Part shown: positions 36,516 through 49,630 of the stretch, one piece after another
Position numbering within the stretch: the stretch's first letter is position 1
Layout: every line of letters starts with the position of its first letter
Source of the DNA: Pipra filicauda
Taxonomy: Eukaryota > Chordata > Aves > Passeriformes > Pipridae
Assembly: GCF_003945595.2 (NCBI RefSeq)
Contig: NW_024104765.1
Span: forward strand, 2,790,001 to 2,854,000
DNA length: 64,000 bases
Reading direction: 5' to 3'
The notes under the pieces: generated by a model
What the model saw: the letters and a program-made list of their open reading frames with translations, nothing else
Told to the model about the DNA's origin: nothing
The model's database searches: none
Made by a program: the position numbers and the translations under genes

Positions 36516-38830
36516 GCATAAAGGAATCCTGGGGTCCTTTATATTTACATACAATAATACAAGTCTGTAACTGTTATCAAATTTTGTTTGTTCCACTTTT
36601 CTGCATGCTTAAGCTTCATAACTACTTCTTCTGAAAAGAAAATACCTTCTTGGTTACCTTTGAATTCAGTAGTTTCTTAGTTTTTAATCTCATCAGGAAA
36701 CAGGATCTTCAATTTAGTAGTGATAAGGATCCTGAGGATTTAGCTACAAGATTATAGAGAAGGAAAAGAAAGAAAGAAAGAAAATCTTAATCATAGAAGC
36801 ATTTCTGCAGTAAATACTGAATTCTGACAAATTCTAGGAAAATTTGTATAGCCAAGATATCTATGAACAACATCCATGAGAGTTGTATTCTACATATTCT
36901 GAAAGCATTAGCACCAGAAAAATTCCACTTTGATTTAAAATGAAAATATTATTTGGCCTATAGTAGGGTGACTGACCTAAATCAAATGTAATTGTATGCA
37001 CTTAGTACAGCTTGAATCTAAATTATCTGTGCTATAACGCTCCAAAAAGCATTAAGAAAAAAAAAGACCTGAGTTTTATTCTGTAATATTTTAAATCTGC
37101 AATTTGCATGTAAACCATTGCTGTGAATTGTATTAGGCAAATTAATAATTTAGAAAGAGCAGGATGAAAAAAGATACTTGGTTTCTTGTGATCTCATGAG
37201 AATATTTTTAACTCAGGCTGGAACATTGCCACAGACGACCTTCTGAGATAGCTAGTTGGTATTTTCCTATTCTCTTTTTATTTGCTGTTGTAGTTGTTGT
37301 TTTATTGCATAATAGCTCACAAGTGTGGTAGGGAATTATCAACACAAAACTGAGATTTTTAATTTCAAAATGTTGTCACTAATGAGATTTTTTTTTTTTT
37401 TTTAACTTTTTGAGCCAGTGGGTCTGTGTGCATGAAATGTGCTATCACACATTAATATTTGAACAACCAAGGCTCTGGAAGAAACTTTACTGAGTAATTT
37501 AGGGATGAAACAGGCTATTTGTGAGGTATTTCTTGTGTGTTTCGAAAGTCAGAGGCCCTGGAACTAAGCAAGAATGACTATAGTTGTACTTTCTGACTTA
37601 CTACTACCTACCATTCCCTTCCTTTTTTTTTTTTTAACTCTTTAGTCTACAATTAGATACTTCTTCTTTTAAGCAGGTATATAGAGAAAGTTTTCAAAGA
37701 AATCTGTACTCATCTGTAGTAATACTTGCTTTCATAAATAGACAAACCAAAACTAGGGGAGGAACTGAGGTGTTTTTCCTCACTTGGAAATTTAAAGAAT
37801 TTATTCATTACCTCAGAACTGACTTAAGGCCTTGCAGTCACCTCAAGTCAGAAATGTTCTGTCTTACTTGAAGAAAAGTTATTGGACTCAAAAATTAAAA
37901 TCCTTATAATGAGTCAGATAACAAGACGAGCACTGCTGAATTAAATAAATGTCCCCTTCAGTGGTTAAAATGGAAGTTTAGCTTCTTAGGAAAAAATGTA
38001 TCTCATTAACTTGTGAAGTTGAAGGAACTGATGAGTTACGTTTATCATTTTAAAGAAAAGTGTTTCTGCCTACAGAGGTTACTTGAATGTACCCAATAGC
38101 TTTCATAATAATACCAATTGCATAAAACTTTTGTTATTTAATTGAGAATATTTGATAAATTGCATTAAAACCACAAAGTGTCATGTTAAAAAAAAAAGTG
38201 TTTTGAAACATAATTATAGCTTTAACCAACATTTGGAATTTTTAAAATGTGAAATCCAAACTGATGCAGAACACCCTCACACATCTTTTCATACATATTT
38301 TAAGTGTTAAAAAGGCAATTGTGTAGTGCTTTGTTCCAGTATTAGTTTCATCCTAATTTATCTGCAGTGTTCTTGTCCTCGTTTCCTTTCCGTTCCTATA
38401 TATAGCGGCAAACTCAACTAATAGGTGAAAATATTTTCATTATAGTCTGGTAACTTGAAGAGGCATTTTGTGTGGCTTATGTGACTCTCCCACCTAAAGC
38501 AGAGAGCCAGATTTTGTTGTGATAGCCCCAGACAAAGCTGAAGGGAGTGAAGGAGGATCAATCTACGAGGCAAACAACATGGCTGTGTTGGGTGAAACAC
38601 TGCGATATGGAAGCCTGTGTCTATGTGCCCAGGCAAGGGTGAACAGGAGGAAAGCCAGTGGAGGTGAGGGAGTCAAGCTCCAACACCTCTGCCTGCTCAG
38701 CCCACTCCTTACATGAAGAAATTGGCTCCTTCCTTTTCTTTTCCATCTCTGGTTTACATAGTAAAATTGTAGGCAATTAACACAAGTCAGTTTAAGGTGT
38801 ATTTACTGGATAATATGAATGAGGCAGATA
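36516..38830. other. AT-rich unique DNA with simple repeats
   Basis: There is no gene. It contains an (AAAG)n tract at 36763-36784, a T16 run at 37388-37403 and a T13 run near 37,625. A locally GC-richer patch at about 38,520-38,700 was not identified. Confidence 0.5.
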
Positions 38831-38875
38831 TTACCATTTTAGTTTAACTCTTATCATTTTAGTTTAACTCTTATT
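38831..38875. repeat. Tandem duplication, 20-bp unit x2.2
   Basis: TTACCATTTTAGTTTAACTC is followed directly by TTATCATTTTAGTTTAACTC and then TTAT. The two full copies differ at one position, so the duplication is local and fairly recent. Confidence 0.9.
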
Positions 38876-41714
38876 AGAATAAATGCCTACTCAGGTTAAG
38901 TTTGAAGAACCCATGGACCCGCAGAAGTCTTATACTATACCAGCACAAACATTTACCCTTGCAGAAGGTTATGTGTAGATATCACCTTGCTTCTTACTGA
39001 AAATGGTTAAGACACATTATGGGATCCAAAAATAGTAATCAATTGTCTGCTCATGATTACTTTCTTGTAGAAGCAATAGATCACAAGTGTCTAACTCTGT
39101 TTGCATGAGGCATTCAAATTCTGTAGTGAGACTGAGGCGATACTGAACAGCATGACTACCATGATATGATTAATAATCATTCACATTGTGGTTGGGAACA
39201 ACAGGATTGCCCAGAAAAATAGTTAAGTAAATAGCATTATCTGTTGGCCTGTAAAGTAATCAGATAACTTCTCAGGATTTTTAAATAATCCATTAATGTA
39301 AGCCATTACTTAACAGTTATTTGTCTCCACGTAACCATTGCTTAATTTCAGCACAACACAAAGAGTGGGGAGTGCTGTGCTGTCTCGCTGCCAAATGTCA
39401 GTCATCGTATATTATAATCAGTACTTTGTACACATTAGCAGCAGCTGTAATAAACAGTCTTGGTCACCTATCTGCACAGCTGCTTTTTAGAAACTGCACA
39501 TCAGAATGCCATCTTTGCAGAGCCTTCATATGGTAAAACACTCACATACATGTGCCTGTACATACAGATACGTGTTTATGTATGTGCATTTTTGGAAGCT
39601 CTATTTCCATACTATTTCTCCACTATGGAGAAATGGAGAAGGTATCTAATCTATATTAATGAAGCTTCCAGGCTGAGGATGGGAGAAAGAGTGGAAAAGG
39701 GAAAAAGAAGTTAAAATGTATGGTGGAAAGATAAATATCAAGTGATGAGAATAGGAAAGGGTAAAGACATAAGTCACAGTAAATATGAATTACTAGGTTA
39801 TCACCAATCCTGAAGCCAGACTTGCACTTCAATCAGCCTGCCTAACTGAAGGAATCACTTCATACTGATAGCTTTTGTTCAGAGCAAGCCTATTCAGAAT
39901 CTTAGACTCAGTGAAATATCTGTCTTGCATCCACATTATTGTTCATAAGGAGTATTTTGTTGGGAAGCAGCAATGGTTTACAAAAGGCTTAACTTTTTTT
40001 TCTTAGAATTTTCTTAAGATATTTCACATTCTTTCTTTTAACAAGGTTCAATATGGAGACCTAGTGGAGAAGGATTATCATAGTTTAACAAAGTGAAAAA
40101 CTAATTGAATCATTAACTGGCTATTCAGATTCAAATGTCTTCCTCTCATTTGCACCCTTGTTTATACTTCTGCTTTACTTCTGCACATCTCTCTTTCCTT
40201 TGCCTTGTTTGTAAAACTCCTTAGATTGTAGCTCTACCCTGAAGAGGTCATGTGAAAATGCACATCAAAATGCAAGTGAAAGTCAAGGCTTTCTATGTTA
40301 CCGGTCATACATTTTTTTCCAGTAAGACTTTTGCTCTTAATGATTGAAAACACACCAAAAAAATTGTGATTTTACAACTTGAGACTTTACAACTCTACTA
40401 ATTTATACAACTTTTTGCATAATACTGTTGTCAGCTTTCCATGAAAAATGGACATTGTGGAACAAAATGCATAATTAAACACAGTATTCATAAGTATCTA
40501 ACAAATAGTGACTATGATTTTGCAATTTAAAAATGTTCCCTTTCACTCTAAATTAAGTTCTTTTTTATCAGCTACCTCAGTTGTAGTGATAAATTGCAGA
40601 ACAGTTTTCTCTCTTCATTCCAAATCATCCCTTAACAACAGTAATAAAATTCAAAGAAATTATGTATATAATTAAGGGATCTTACAATGGAGTTCTAACA
40701 AGTTTCTGCAAAGAGCTGCCTGAATTTAAGTGTAATAATTTTTGTTCCATGTATCTGTTCTTCTGCCTGAATATCCTGTTAAATCTCACACTGTAAATCT
40801 CATTCTGGTAAGTGATATTTTAGATTTGAAAGTAAAAATTAACTGGTTCTTCAATGTGACCATGGCTGAATGAATTATCAGACAGTCAAACTTCATGGCA
40901 ACTATTAACTCCACTTTTATGAATTACAATAATGTAGTTACGAGCTGTAGGACATTTGCCAGTTTAGGGTTAGCAGCAAATATTAGTGGAAGGTGAATGT
41001 GTATTTGAACATTCTCATAAAGGCAGAAACTATGGTGCAATTCCTCTCATAAATGCAGTGTGATTTTCTTCCAGGAGTAATCAATATTACTAGGAGAACC
41101 AAATACTGATTTCATCTTTGTATTTCCCTACCTACAGAATACATTTAAATATATTTAAAATTTTGCTTTCTTAACTGTTATTCCTATATGAAAGACACAG
41201 AAGCTACAGAGATAAGATCAAAATTCAGGTATATTCAAGTAACCTTCCAGTCTTTTTTATATAGGAGCAATTTTCTGAAAAAAATTATTATTTAAAAAAA
41301 ATAAAATGAGAAATTGATCAGTTTAGGGAGCTGAAAAGGGGGAAAAGCACATCCATAGTACACACCTGAGACTACTGCAGCCCCCCAAAAATTCTCTCCC
41401 CCTCCATCCAAACCACCAGGCTCTCTTCAACTCTCCTTGCAAAACTGCCTACAAAGTAACTAACTTCACACAGATTACACCTCCCCTGACTGCTTCCTGT
41501 TGCCCTAGCTACCCATATCCTTCTCCAACACAACTGACCACCATCAATACTCTAGAGGTCCTGCTGCTTTATTGGGTTTTTTTTTGTATTAAAAGCATTA
41601 ATACAGAAAGTAAAAAGCTTTAATTTAGCCAAAATTAATTTTCATTAAAGATGAAGGGCAGTTTGGTCACTCTTTCAGGTGTGATAATCTTCCTTTAAAA
41701 TAGAACAGGCCAAT
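38876..41714. other. AT-rich unique DNA, no gene seen
   Basis: No recognised repeat or gene. A pyrimidine-rich patch at about 41,380-41,560 (C/T-rich with CCCCCC and CTCTCC steps) stands out from its AT-rich surroundings but was not identified. Confidence 0.5.
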
Positions 41715-41738
41715 AACAAGTGTCACAACAAGTGTCAC
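41715..41738. repeat. Perfect 12-bp tandem duplication
   Basis: AACAAGTGTCAC occurs twice in direct succession. Confidence 0.9.
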
Positions 41739-42340
41739 TCGTGCAGATGAGGACAGCTAGGCTGAGCTCTCCCTACACATACCAGCATTATGGGGCAGGG
41801 AGCTATGTCATTCATGATCTGCAGATCACAGTCTTATTGTTGACATTAAGCTGGAACAGGTATTTTTAGTTAGTAAAATCATGAATTATTCCTGACTGGA
41901 CAGTTAAGAATGGCTCCCTTGTCTCCATCACTTCCTGTCTTCCTCCCTCTCGGGACCTGTATCATCCACGCGCAACTTGTACCCACACGTGTACACACAT
42001 GTCTGTCTCTCTCTCTCTTTCACACCTCTCATGCGGACTCCAGAGGTTCCGCAACCGCAGTTTGAGCTTCTTTCTGTTGATTCAGCAGTACAGGCTGGGT
42101 CAATGTAACAGCTACATGAAAAGCCGATGCCAAAGCCAATTCTCTTCTAAGAATTTGGTCCTCAGTGCAGACTCTATATTCATGAACATTTTACCATCTT
42201 GCACACATTTTCCAGCTAGTCCTCATTTCTGTAGTGAGATAATAACAGATAAAATTATGGGGATTTTCTGAGTTCGATATATTACAGACAGGTTCAGATC
42301 TTTGTGGCAGCAAATAAGTATGGAAAATCTATATCTACCC
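41739..42340. other. Unique DNA with a short CT run
   Basis: There is no gene. A (CT)n run lies at about 42,003-42,020. A 90-codon open frame starting just before it is serine/leucine-rich and unrecognised. Confidence 0.5.
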
Positions 42341-42366
42341 ATCTATCTATCTATCTATCTATCTAT
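42341..42366. repeat. (ATCT)n microsatellite
   Basis: About 6.5 perfect ATCT units. It is likely to vary in length between individuals. Confidence 0.95.
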
Positions 42367-43376
42367 TCACCTCTGCATCAAAAATTTCAGTTTCTAAAGA
42401 ACAAAAGATCAGGTGTAATGCCTGCAATTTTGACTTAAAGAGATGGTTTTCGCTATTTTTCATTTGATATTTTTTTAAGTCAAACTCATGATCTCCTCAA
42501 TAAATCATAAAAGATAAGAAGTAAAAAGTCAGGTTTTATTTCATGGGCTAATGAATATGATATGAATGGTATTTAATAGGGTCTTATCAACTAATTATAC
42601 AGGATTTTCAAATTTCTTATAAAATTCATCAGTATCAGCGGTAGGCATTGACTTTAAATTGAGAAAAATGGCCTTTTCCTAGTGAACAATTAATCCTCAA
42701 ACAAAATGAAAAGTTTGTGAAGCCCGTAACAGCTTATTCATAATGCTGCTTCAAAGTTTAAAATTCCTTGTCACTTGATAACCTACAAGGTTTAAATTTG
42801 CTGTGTGCTTTCAATATGCAGTCCTTCTGGCATTTACTTATTATTGTTTTTTAATCCTTATATCACACTTGGAGTGGGAAAATAAATTTTAAAAGGGAAA
42901 TAATCTACATGTTAGTTTGATACAGCAGAGCAAGTGGGAATTATGACTGGGCCAATGAAAGCAGTTACATGAAAAATGTAAGTTGCCCCTTCTCTCCATG
43001 CTTCAGAGGGGTTTTCAGAGCAACATAATTCTGTCTCACTTGATTCTCATTCACTACATTTTGTACTTGAGGAAAGGTAAAGGTAAAGAATTTGGGAAGT
43101 GGAAGAAAGTAACAGTCCAGTTCTTCTGAGTTTCACTTCCTTGTAGTGATTCCACATTTACAGTTAAAGAATTAAGAGTCGAAAGCGAATAAATGAAGAA
43201 GTAAAAATTTCCAAGACAATCAATTTTTTTTCCTCCAAAATGCTGTTAAGTCAAAATCCACTTTTTCATTACAGATCAACTTAAAAGAATAAAGTAATTG
43301 TAATAAAAAATGTCATTTTAACTGCCAAATTAGGTTTAACCCACATAATAGTTTTCGAGTTTCCCTTTAACACATA
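42367..43376. other. AT-rich unique DNA, no gene seen
   Basis: No repeat or gene was recognised between the microsatellite and the CR1 element. Confidence 0.5.
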
Positions 43377-44227
43377 GAATCAAAGAAGAGCTTAGATTGG
43401 AAGTCATCTTCCAATCCCAAAGCTATCTTAGAAATCATCTAGTTCTAATCTCCTTGCCATGAACAGGAACACATTCCATTTTACCAGGTTGCTCAAGGCC
43501 ACATACAACATTCCCCTTCATCCTATCACTATACGCCTGTGTAAAAAATCACTCTCCGTCTTTCTTGTAGGTTCCCTTCAGGTACTGGAAGGTCACAGTT
43601 TGGTCACCCCAAAACCTTCTTTTTCCCAGGCTGAACAATCCCAATTCTCTCAGCCTTTCCTCATAGAAGAGGTGCTCAATCCCTCCCTCTGATCCACTTG
43701 GTGGCCTCCTCTGGACTCACTCCAATAGGCCAATGACCGTGCTGTGTTGGGGACCCCAGAGCTGGATGCAGTACTTGAGGTGGTGTCTCACCAGAGTAGA
43801 GTAAAGGGGCAGAATCACCTCCCTAGACCTGCTGGCTGCACTTCTTTTAACGTAGCCCAGGATATAACTGGCTTTCTAGGCTGCTGGCTCATGTCCAGCC
43901 TCTCATCCACCAGCATGCCCAAGTCCTTCTCGGCAGGGCTGCTCACAATCTGTACATCCCCAGCCTGTATTGATATGGAGGTTACCCTGACCCAGGTGCA
44001 ATACCTTGCGCTTGGTCTTCTTGTTAAACGTCGTAAGATTCCTGTGGGCCCACTCCTCAAACTTGTCCAGGGCCCTCTGGATGGCATCCCATCACTCAGG
44101 TGTGTCAATTGCACCACTCAGCTTGATGTCATCTGCAAATTTGCTAAGAGTACACTCTATCCCTTTATCTATGTCATTAATGAAGATAATAAACAACAGT
44201 AGTCTCAATATGGACCCCTGAGAGACA
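43377..44227 (-). mobile_element. CR1 LINE, 5'-truncated, 3' end of ORF2 plus 3' tail
   Basis: On + the copy opens with TAGAATCAAAGAAG, the complement of the CR1 3' tail, so the element lies on the minus strand and ends at 43377. The body matches the bird CR1 consensus as I recall it through to about 44227, where the copy is 5'-truncated. On the minus strand, codons at 44128-44139 spell FADD within SKFADDIKL. This is the reverse-transcriptase catalytic motif of the second CR1 reading frame, whose product copies CR1 RNA at the target site. Further downstream a SSPAEKDLGMLVDERLDMSQ segment is readable (within about 43,890-43,960). The frame is broken: it shifts between these two motifs. Near 43,510 the copy jumps, losing about 150 bases of the usual tail region. 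A 152-codon frame on the opposite strand is a shadow. It is a dead, moderately old copy. Confidence 0.93.
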
Positions 44228-45288
44228 CACTTAGCAGAAAAGAAAAAAAAATCTCATTGCATCATCTCCGTAAACATCTTTTGCACACACTCTGAAGACA
44301 AAGAATTTTAAATGTTTTATTTTCATATCAAATTTTCCTTTTTCCTAGAAAGTCCATGAACTGGAAAAGATGGGAAAATTATTTTAAAAGAGATGTATTT
44401 TAAAGAAATGCTTCCTGAAAAAGATTCTTCATTAGTTATGTTACCACACCAGCACATTAAAATGTCTGTCTATGAATCTTTCTTACAAACTGTTCTGAGA
44501 GGGGGGAGAAAGCTATTTAGATCATTCTTATTGCCATCATCTACACCACAATAACACCTCGAATAGCGTCAAACCATTCTTCCTAACTGCATGCAAACAA
44601 ATAACAAGGAAATTCTTCCCGCCACTAAGAACTTGTAATCTCATTATAAGACGATAGACACCAGATGGATGCAACAAACAGATGGAGGAAGAATAAGTTA
44701 GCAATGAGATGATTATAATCAGCATGATAAGCAGTGATGCATACCAGCAAACTGGCTGTGCGTGCACGTAAAATTAACATAAGTACTATTTATGTGATAT
44801 TAACTAATTCAGAATGACTGATACTGTCAGTTTAGAACAACAAGAAATGCAGGCTTAGTCGGTGAGAGCTCAGGTAACACTGGGGAGAAGTATTATAGAT
44901 ACCTGATGATGTTAGCTGAAGAAAGGGTGGAGATTACTTTCAGTCAGCGGCTGGTTTGCTGAACTTTTGCAAAGTGATTATTTCTATGTTGATGGGAGTA
45001 ATAAGGTGAGGAAGAAAGTTCAGGTCAGGAAGACTCATCCTTCTAGGTTTGGTGTGGTTTTCTTTCTGAATAAAAGTAAAGAAAATGAGTACTGCAGTTA
45101 AATGTGTCTTGGACAGAAAATACACTGCATGAGGAAGCACTCTGAAAGGCTTTTTTGCTAAATATCTAAGGCCATTGCGTTCACCGTTAGGAATAGAATT
45201 TCAAACACATAATTCTACTTATAATGGCAGAATTACTTTAGGAAACACTGGAACAGTCCTGGGAAGTATTTGATTGATGTTCTCTCTC
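44228..45288. other. Unique DNA, no gene seen
   Basis: Nothing was recognised. CR1 sequence stops at the left border of this stretch. Confidence 0.5.
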
Positions 45289-45306
45289 AAAAAAAAAAAA
45301 AAAAAA
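45289..45306. repeat. A18 homopolymer with A-rich tail
   Basis: Eighteen A residues are followed by GAAAAAAGAAAAGG. The sequence 5' of it (a CTCTCTC run) is not a recognisable retroposed gene, so I treat it as simple sequence. Confidence 0.9.
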
Positions 45307-48300
45307 GAAAAAAGAAAAGGAACATTTTAAACACTTTAAAATGTCTTCTAACATTTAGGACCTGAACTTTCACAAATATTCAGCTGGCAAATACCAGTGG
45401 AAAAATATGGTTGTATTTAATTCTCTTTGTTGTTGAAAAGGAAGGTGTCTAAAGGTGAAAATATAAATTTAAATGTAAATAAATATTTAAATGTAAAGTA
45501 TATGAAGCAGGTAATTCTGCATACTCATTTGTTCTTTGCGTGTTACACAAATAATTGTCAGGAACACTGAGCTGCAGCCACCTCTGGCCTCATGACAGCC
45601 TTTTTATCACAGGGTGGTTGAGCTTTAAGAAATGTTATGAAAATGACAAGGTTCTTCAAACTGCAGCACATACTTTTTTAAGCAATTAAATAGTGAAAAG
45701 CTATATCTAAAATGCAATACTGAAATTCTTTCAAAAAGATATCCCACACCCAAGTAAACCACATTCTTCCCAGTGTGGCTTTCAAGGAATGACTTGATGG
45801 GTGTTACTCTTGCCTTTTTTAAAATATCTATACAAATATAAATAATATGCAGTTATGTGGGTTTGAAACACATCTTCTTATGATGACAATATTGCATTTC
45901 CAGGAGGGATTGCTATGAATAGAAGAAGGGCTACTTTTAGTTTTTCATGAAATTTTAATTCTGACTGCTTAAACAAGTATATATTTCTCATGGGTACTTT
46001 AGGACTCTGAATGTTAATGTTGTTAAAATTCATTTAGTTTCTTAAATTAATTCAGGGGGTTTATTTAAAAAAAAATACTATGATGAAAAGAATTTCTAAG
46101 CTATTGCAAACAAATTAAAAGCAAACTTTTCAAATAGATTGTTATTAATATTCTGTTATTAATGTATTTTTGCTAACAATATTGTACTTTTCCCTAAGAT
46201 TCTTTGTTCAAAAAATCTTTTTTTTTTCTGAAGCCTATTTCATTTTAGCTGTAGATATAGGTATATCTGTGGTTTTAATACCCATAACTACAAAGGAATT
46301 ATTACATTCAAACAAACGGATGTTTAAAGATGTAACTTTAACATAAAGTCTTCACAGATTAGCGTGATGAGGGTATGTGAACACCTACTAAAGGCATAAA
46401 TAAATTAAGAAATATTTCTGTTTTAAAAAAAATATATTGTAACTTCATTTACACAAGCAAATGAAAATCAGTTATTCCACCACAGTTATTTGACTTCTCT
46501 GATGGAGGGCAAGCTGGAAATTGCAAAAGGTGGCCCAGACCTACCTCAATGCTATGAATGGTTCTTTGCCTATAACAGAACTGTATCCACTGGAGTTTTT
46601 GAAAATGTCCATAGCACTTCTACAGACAAGTAGATTGATTTAAGCAGTTTCCTTAATGAAGCTTTTAGTTTCTTGCCATTACATTTGTTAGATTTTTATG
46701 CTTGATGGTTTTTAGACCCAGGTGCTAGTCATGATTCAGGTGAAGTTAAAAGATCATTAAAAAATATTAAAAGTTAAGATGTTAACATCAGAATTTTGTA
46801 ATGTTCATGCAATTTCACTAAAATTACAATTGTCTTATTTCTTTGATGTAGTGGTAGCCAAAGTAATGGGCTATATTAGAAAACAGTAGTTTGTCTTCAC
46901 TGCTTAGAAATTTTGTTTTCTATGTTTTTCAATATTTGTCCTTTACAACAGTAAATATTAATATGAAAATACCTCTTCTGCCCTGAACTCAGAGAAAATA
47001 AAATAAGAAGTAATAAACTAATTAAAAAGAGAGAGAAATAAAGAAGAACCATAAACAGGAAAAGAAAGTAGATAAACGAATAATAATAAGGATAAAAAAA
47101 TACATTAGACAGGGATGGGAACATTTCTGAATATTTGATTTCATGGAAATAGTGTAGAGCAGACTATTGTTATATACAGTTCTTTAATTCCAGCTGCTGC
47201 TAGGGTTTGAATATGCATTGCTGAAACAGATGATTGCCTTTTCTGTGAAGCAGATACAGTGCTATAAAGCACTCCACCACTTCCAGATTATGTCAAAGGA
47301 AGAAGAGTATTTTTAGTTGAAGCAATACATCTTTCTACTGTTTGTGGATGTTATGAGTTTCCCACTTTTCTCTACCCATCTAGTTTGTGCCACCAGATGA
47401 AATAAATCCAAAGTCATTCCAGAAACAAGGAACCAAAGTGGAAAGGAAGAGTGTCTTTGCTCATAATGTCTCTGGTGTATCTTTATGCATGAAGACCTCA
47501 GAGTCATTGTGACTCTGTTGAGAGACAAAGTAGAATCATCAGTGTCCTTTAGTACGTACACATAATTTCTGAGGTTATTCAGTCATAGATCCTTCATAAC
47601 TTCACCTATCAGATATTTCTTATGCTAAATTTCATAAATTTATCAAAGTATTTCATTATTCACTAAAGGATAATATCAGTTGCAGTTAATTAAGACTTTA
47701 CTTTCAAATCTCTTGTAGAATTTTATCTTTTGTATATCCAAAGAAAGAAAAGAATAGAAGGACATGAGAATGTTGTCAAGATTTTCTCTTGTTTCTCTTT
47801 CACATTTTAAAACTTATTTTACAAATTCTGACATTTTTAAAGTTCATCAACTTTAACCAGCACAAATTAACTGAATTGGAAATATTTGGTAGCTTACAGT
47901 TTTGCTGTCTACTTCGCTTATTTCTCATGTTTCTGACTGATATAAATCTGATAAAACCAGATCACCTAAAGAGTCTGTTAATTACCATGGCTAACATACT
48001 ACAAAGAAGAAAAAATGCCAAATGAAAGGGAGCAATTGCAGATATCCAAACATCAGTGAAAAATGTCTTGCAATATTCAACTACAGAGCTACAGGGATTT
48101 GTTCTCTAAAGACAGCTCTAAAACTGCTTTAAAATGTTAATTTGATGTTGAACATTTAGTTTAGTGATATAAGCCACAGCTACTGTAGATTTAAGACACT
48201 AAGATAGCCATGTAATAGACACTTAGAATGGAAGCTGGAACATCAGTTTCGAGTCCCCTTTATGCAACTATGTTTTTCCTTTCTTTTTTTATATTGTTTC

Positions 48301-49304
48301 TAAGATCATACTCACAGCGATATTCCACAGTGATATAAGAGAAATTATTTTCCTTTCTGTTTTCTTTTTAAATTTGAGAGGGTTTTACTTATTCCAGACT
48401 ATTCCAGAATATTAATCCAATTTATGTATTCTAAGTAAGTAGTATAGTGAGTATTCTGTTATTGTCTGTCAACAGTAAGCATACGAATACAACAAAAGGG
48501 AAGAATAGTCGCACAAACAGCAATACGTAAACCCTCTGTTGTCAGGTCTGAATATTGACAGTGTAAAAGGTATTTGGACAGCGGTTGAACACCTAATAGT
48601 TAACTATCTCAAATTCTTCACACTGAATTAGGATCTCAAGCTGTATATGTTGTAGGATTGTTGCTGGATACCTAGGAACGAAACATACAATTGATGATAT
48701 ATTAAGCAGAGAAATGACCAGATGAGACAGTAAGGTCATGTCTATAATTGTCTTTGTTGGACTCTTCTGTAGCTGTAGCCTTCAGTAAGAGATCCAGAGG
48801 AGACTGAAAATCCCTTCTGAAAATGCCGATCTCTTCTCAGCTCAGACACTTAAATCATGCCCCCGAGCAGAGTTGGCCAACACTTGCTTCTTATGGAAAA
48901 ACACTTATGATTATGAGAAAAGAAGGGAGTGACTGAATAACTATTGCTACCTGATAGGTAAGTCTAGAGAAAATCTTCTGTGAGAGCAGAGTGTTGCAAT
49001 ATTCCATGCTGCTTGGCCTGAGGAGATGCAATCAGCTGCAGGATAATTTAGCCTATGCTACCCAGCTACCCATACCCTGTGCCCTGCCAGCTAAAGCTCT
49101 TCAGTCAAGGAAGGAAGGGTCACAGGAGACAGAAAGAAAGACATAACTCTGCAACCCCATAATCAGAACTTTCACAATGCAGATGGGAGATCTCTCAGAT
49201 TCACCAGAAATGGTCCTTCACCAAAGAAACCTGAGTCAAAAAAGCTGTCTTACGTGTGCATACACTGTGCTACAGGTATGGTAAGGTAAGGACACTAATG
49301 TGAC
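45307..49304. other. AT-rich unique DNA, no gene seen
   Basis: No gene or repeat family was recognised. An A-rich low-complexity stretch occupies about 46,990-47,105. Its complement gives a hydrophobic 75-codon minus-strand frame that is a composition artefact. Confidence 0.5.
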
Positions 49305-49630
49305 CACCCGTCCCCCCCCAGCCCCTCTCAAGGACTCCCCCCACCCTGCTCATGGCCCAGGACCCCACTTTAGCCAACCTGAACCATCAGCACCTGCCCC
49401 AGAAACACCGCAGCAGGGCTGGTCTCCAGCTCCCCACAGCCCTGTTCTGCCCAGCCATGGGCCCTGTCGAGCCAGGCCCAACTTCAGGCTGTCATCCCAG
49501 ACTGGCCTCAGCCCGCCTTTACCCCAGATATGTGCTGCCAGCTTCCCTGCTCCTGTCTGGGTGGCAGGACAGGTCCTGGCTGGTGTCCCCTGGGCAGCCT
49601 CCCAGTCCCACGAGCACTGATGGGGAGCGC
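49305..49630. other. Isolated GC-rich block of unknown origin
   Basis: About 325 bases are strikingly C/G-rich within AT-rich surroundings. The block opens with CCCGTCCCCCCCCAGCCCC and closes near CCCACGAGCACTGATGGGG. CpG dinucleotides are few, while TG and CA are common, which would fit an old methylated repeat that has lost CpGs. Two + strand frames (106 and 123 codons, proline-rich) stay open through it, as expected in stop-poor GC-rich DNA; neither resembles a known protein to me. It might be a fragment of a GC-rich retroelement, an old CpG island or a noncoding exon. I cannot decide. Confidence 0.6.

Noticed and set aside
43744..44202. 152-codon open frame on the plus strand
   Set aside because: It is the complement of a CR1 element whose coding strand is minus.
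45289..45306. Poly-A run as the tail of a processed pseudogene
   Set aside because: The upstream sequence shows no coding resemblance, no AATAAA close before it and no visible target-site duplication.
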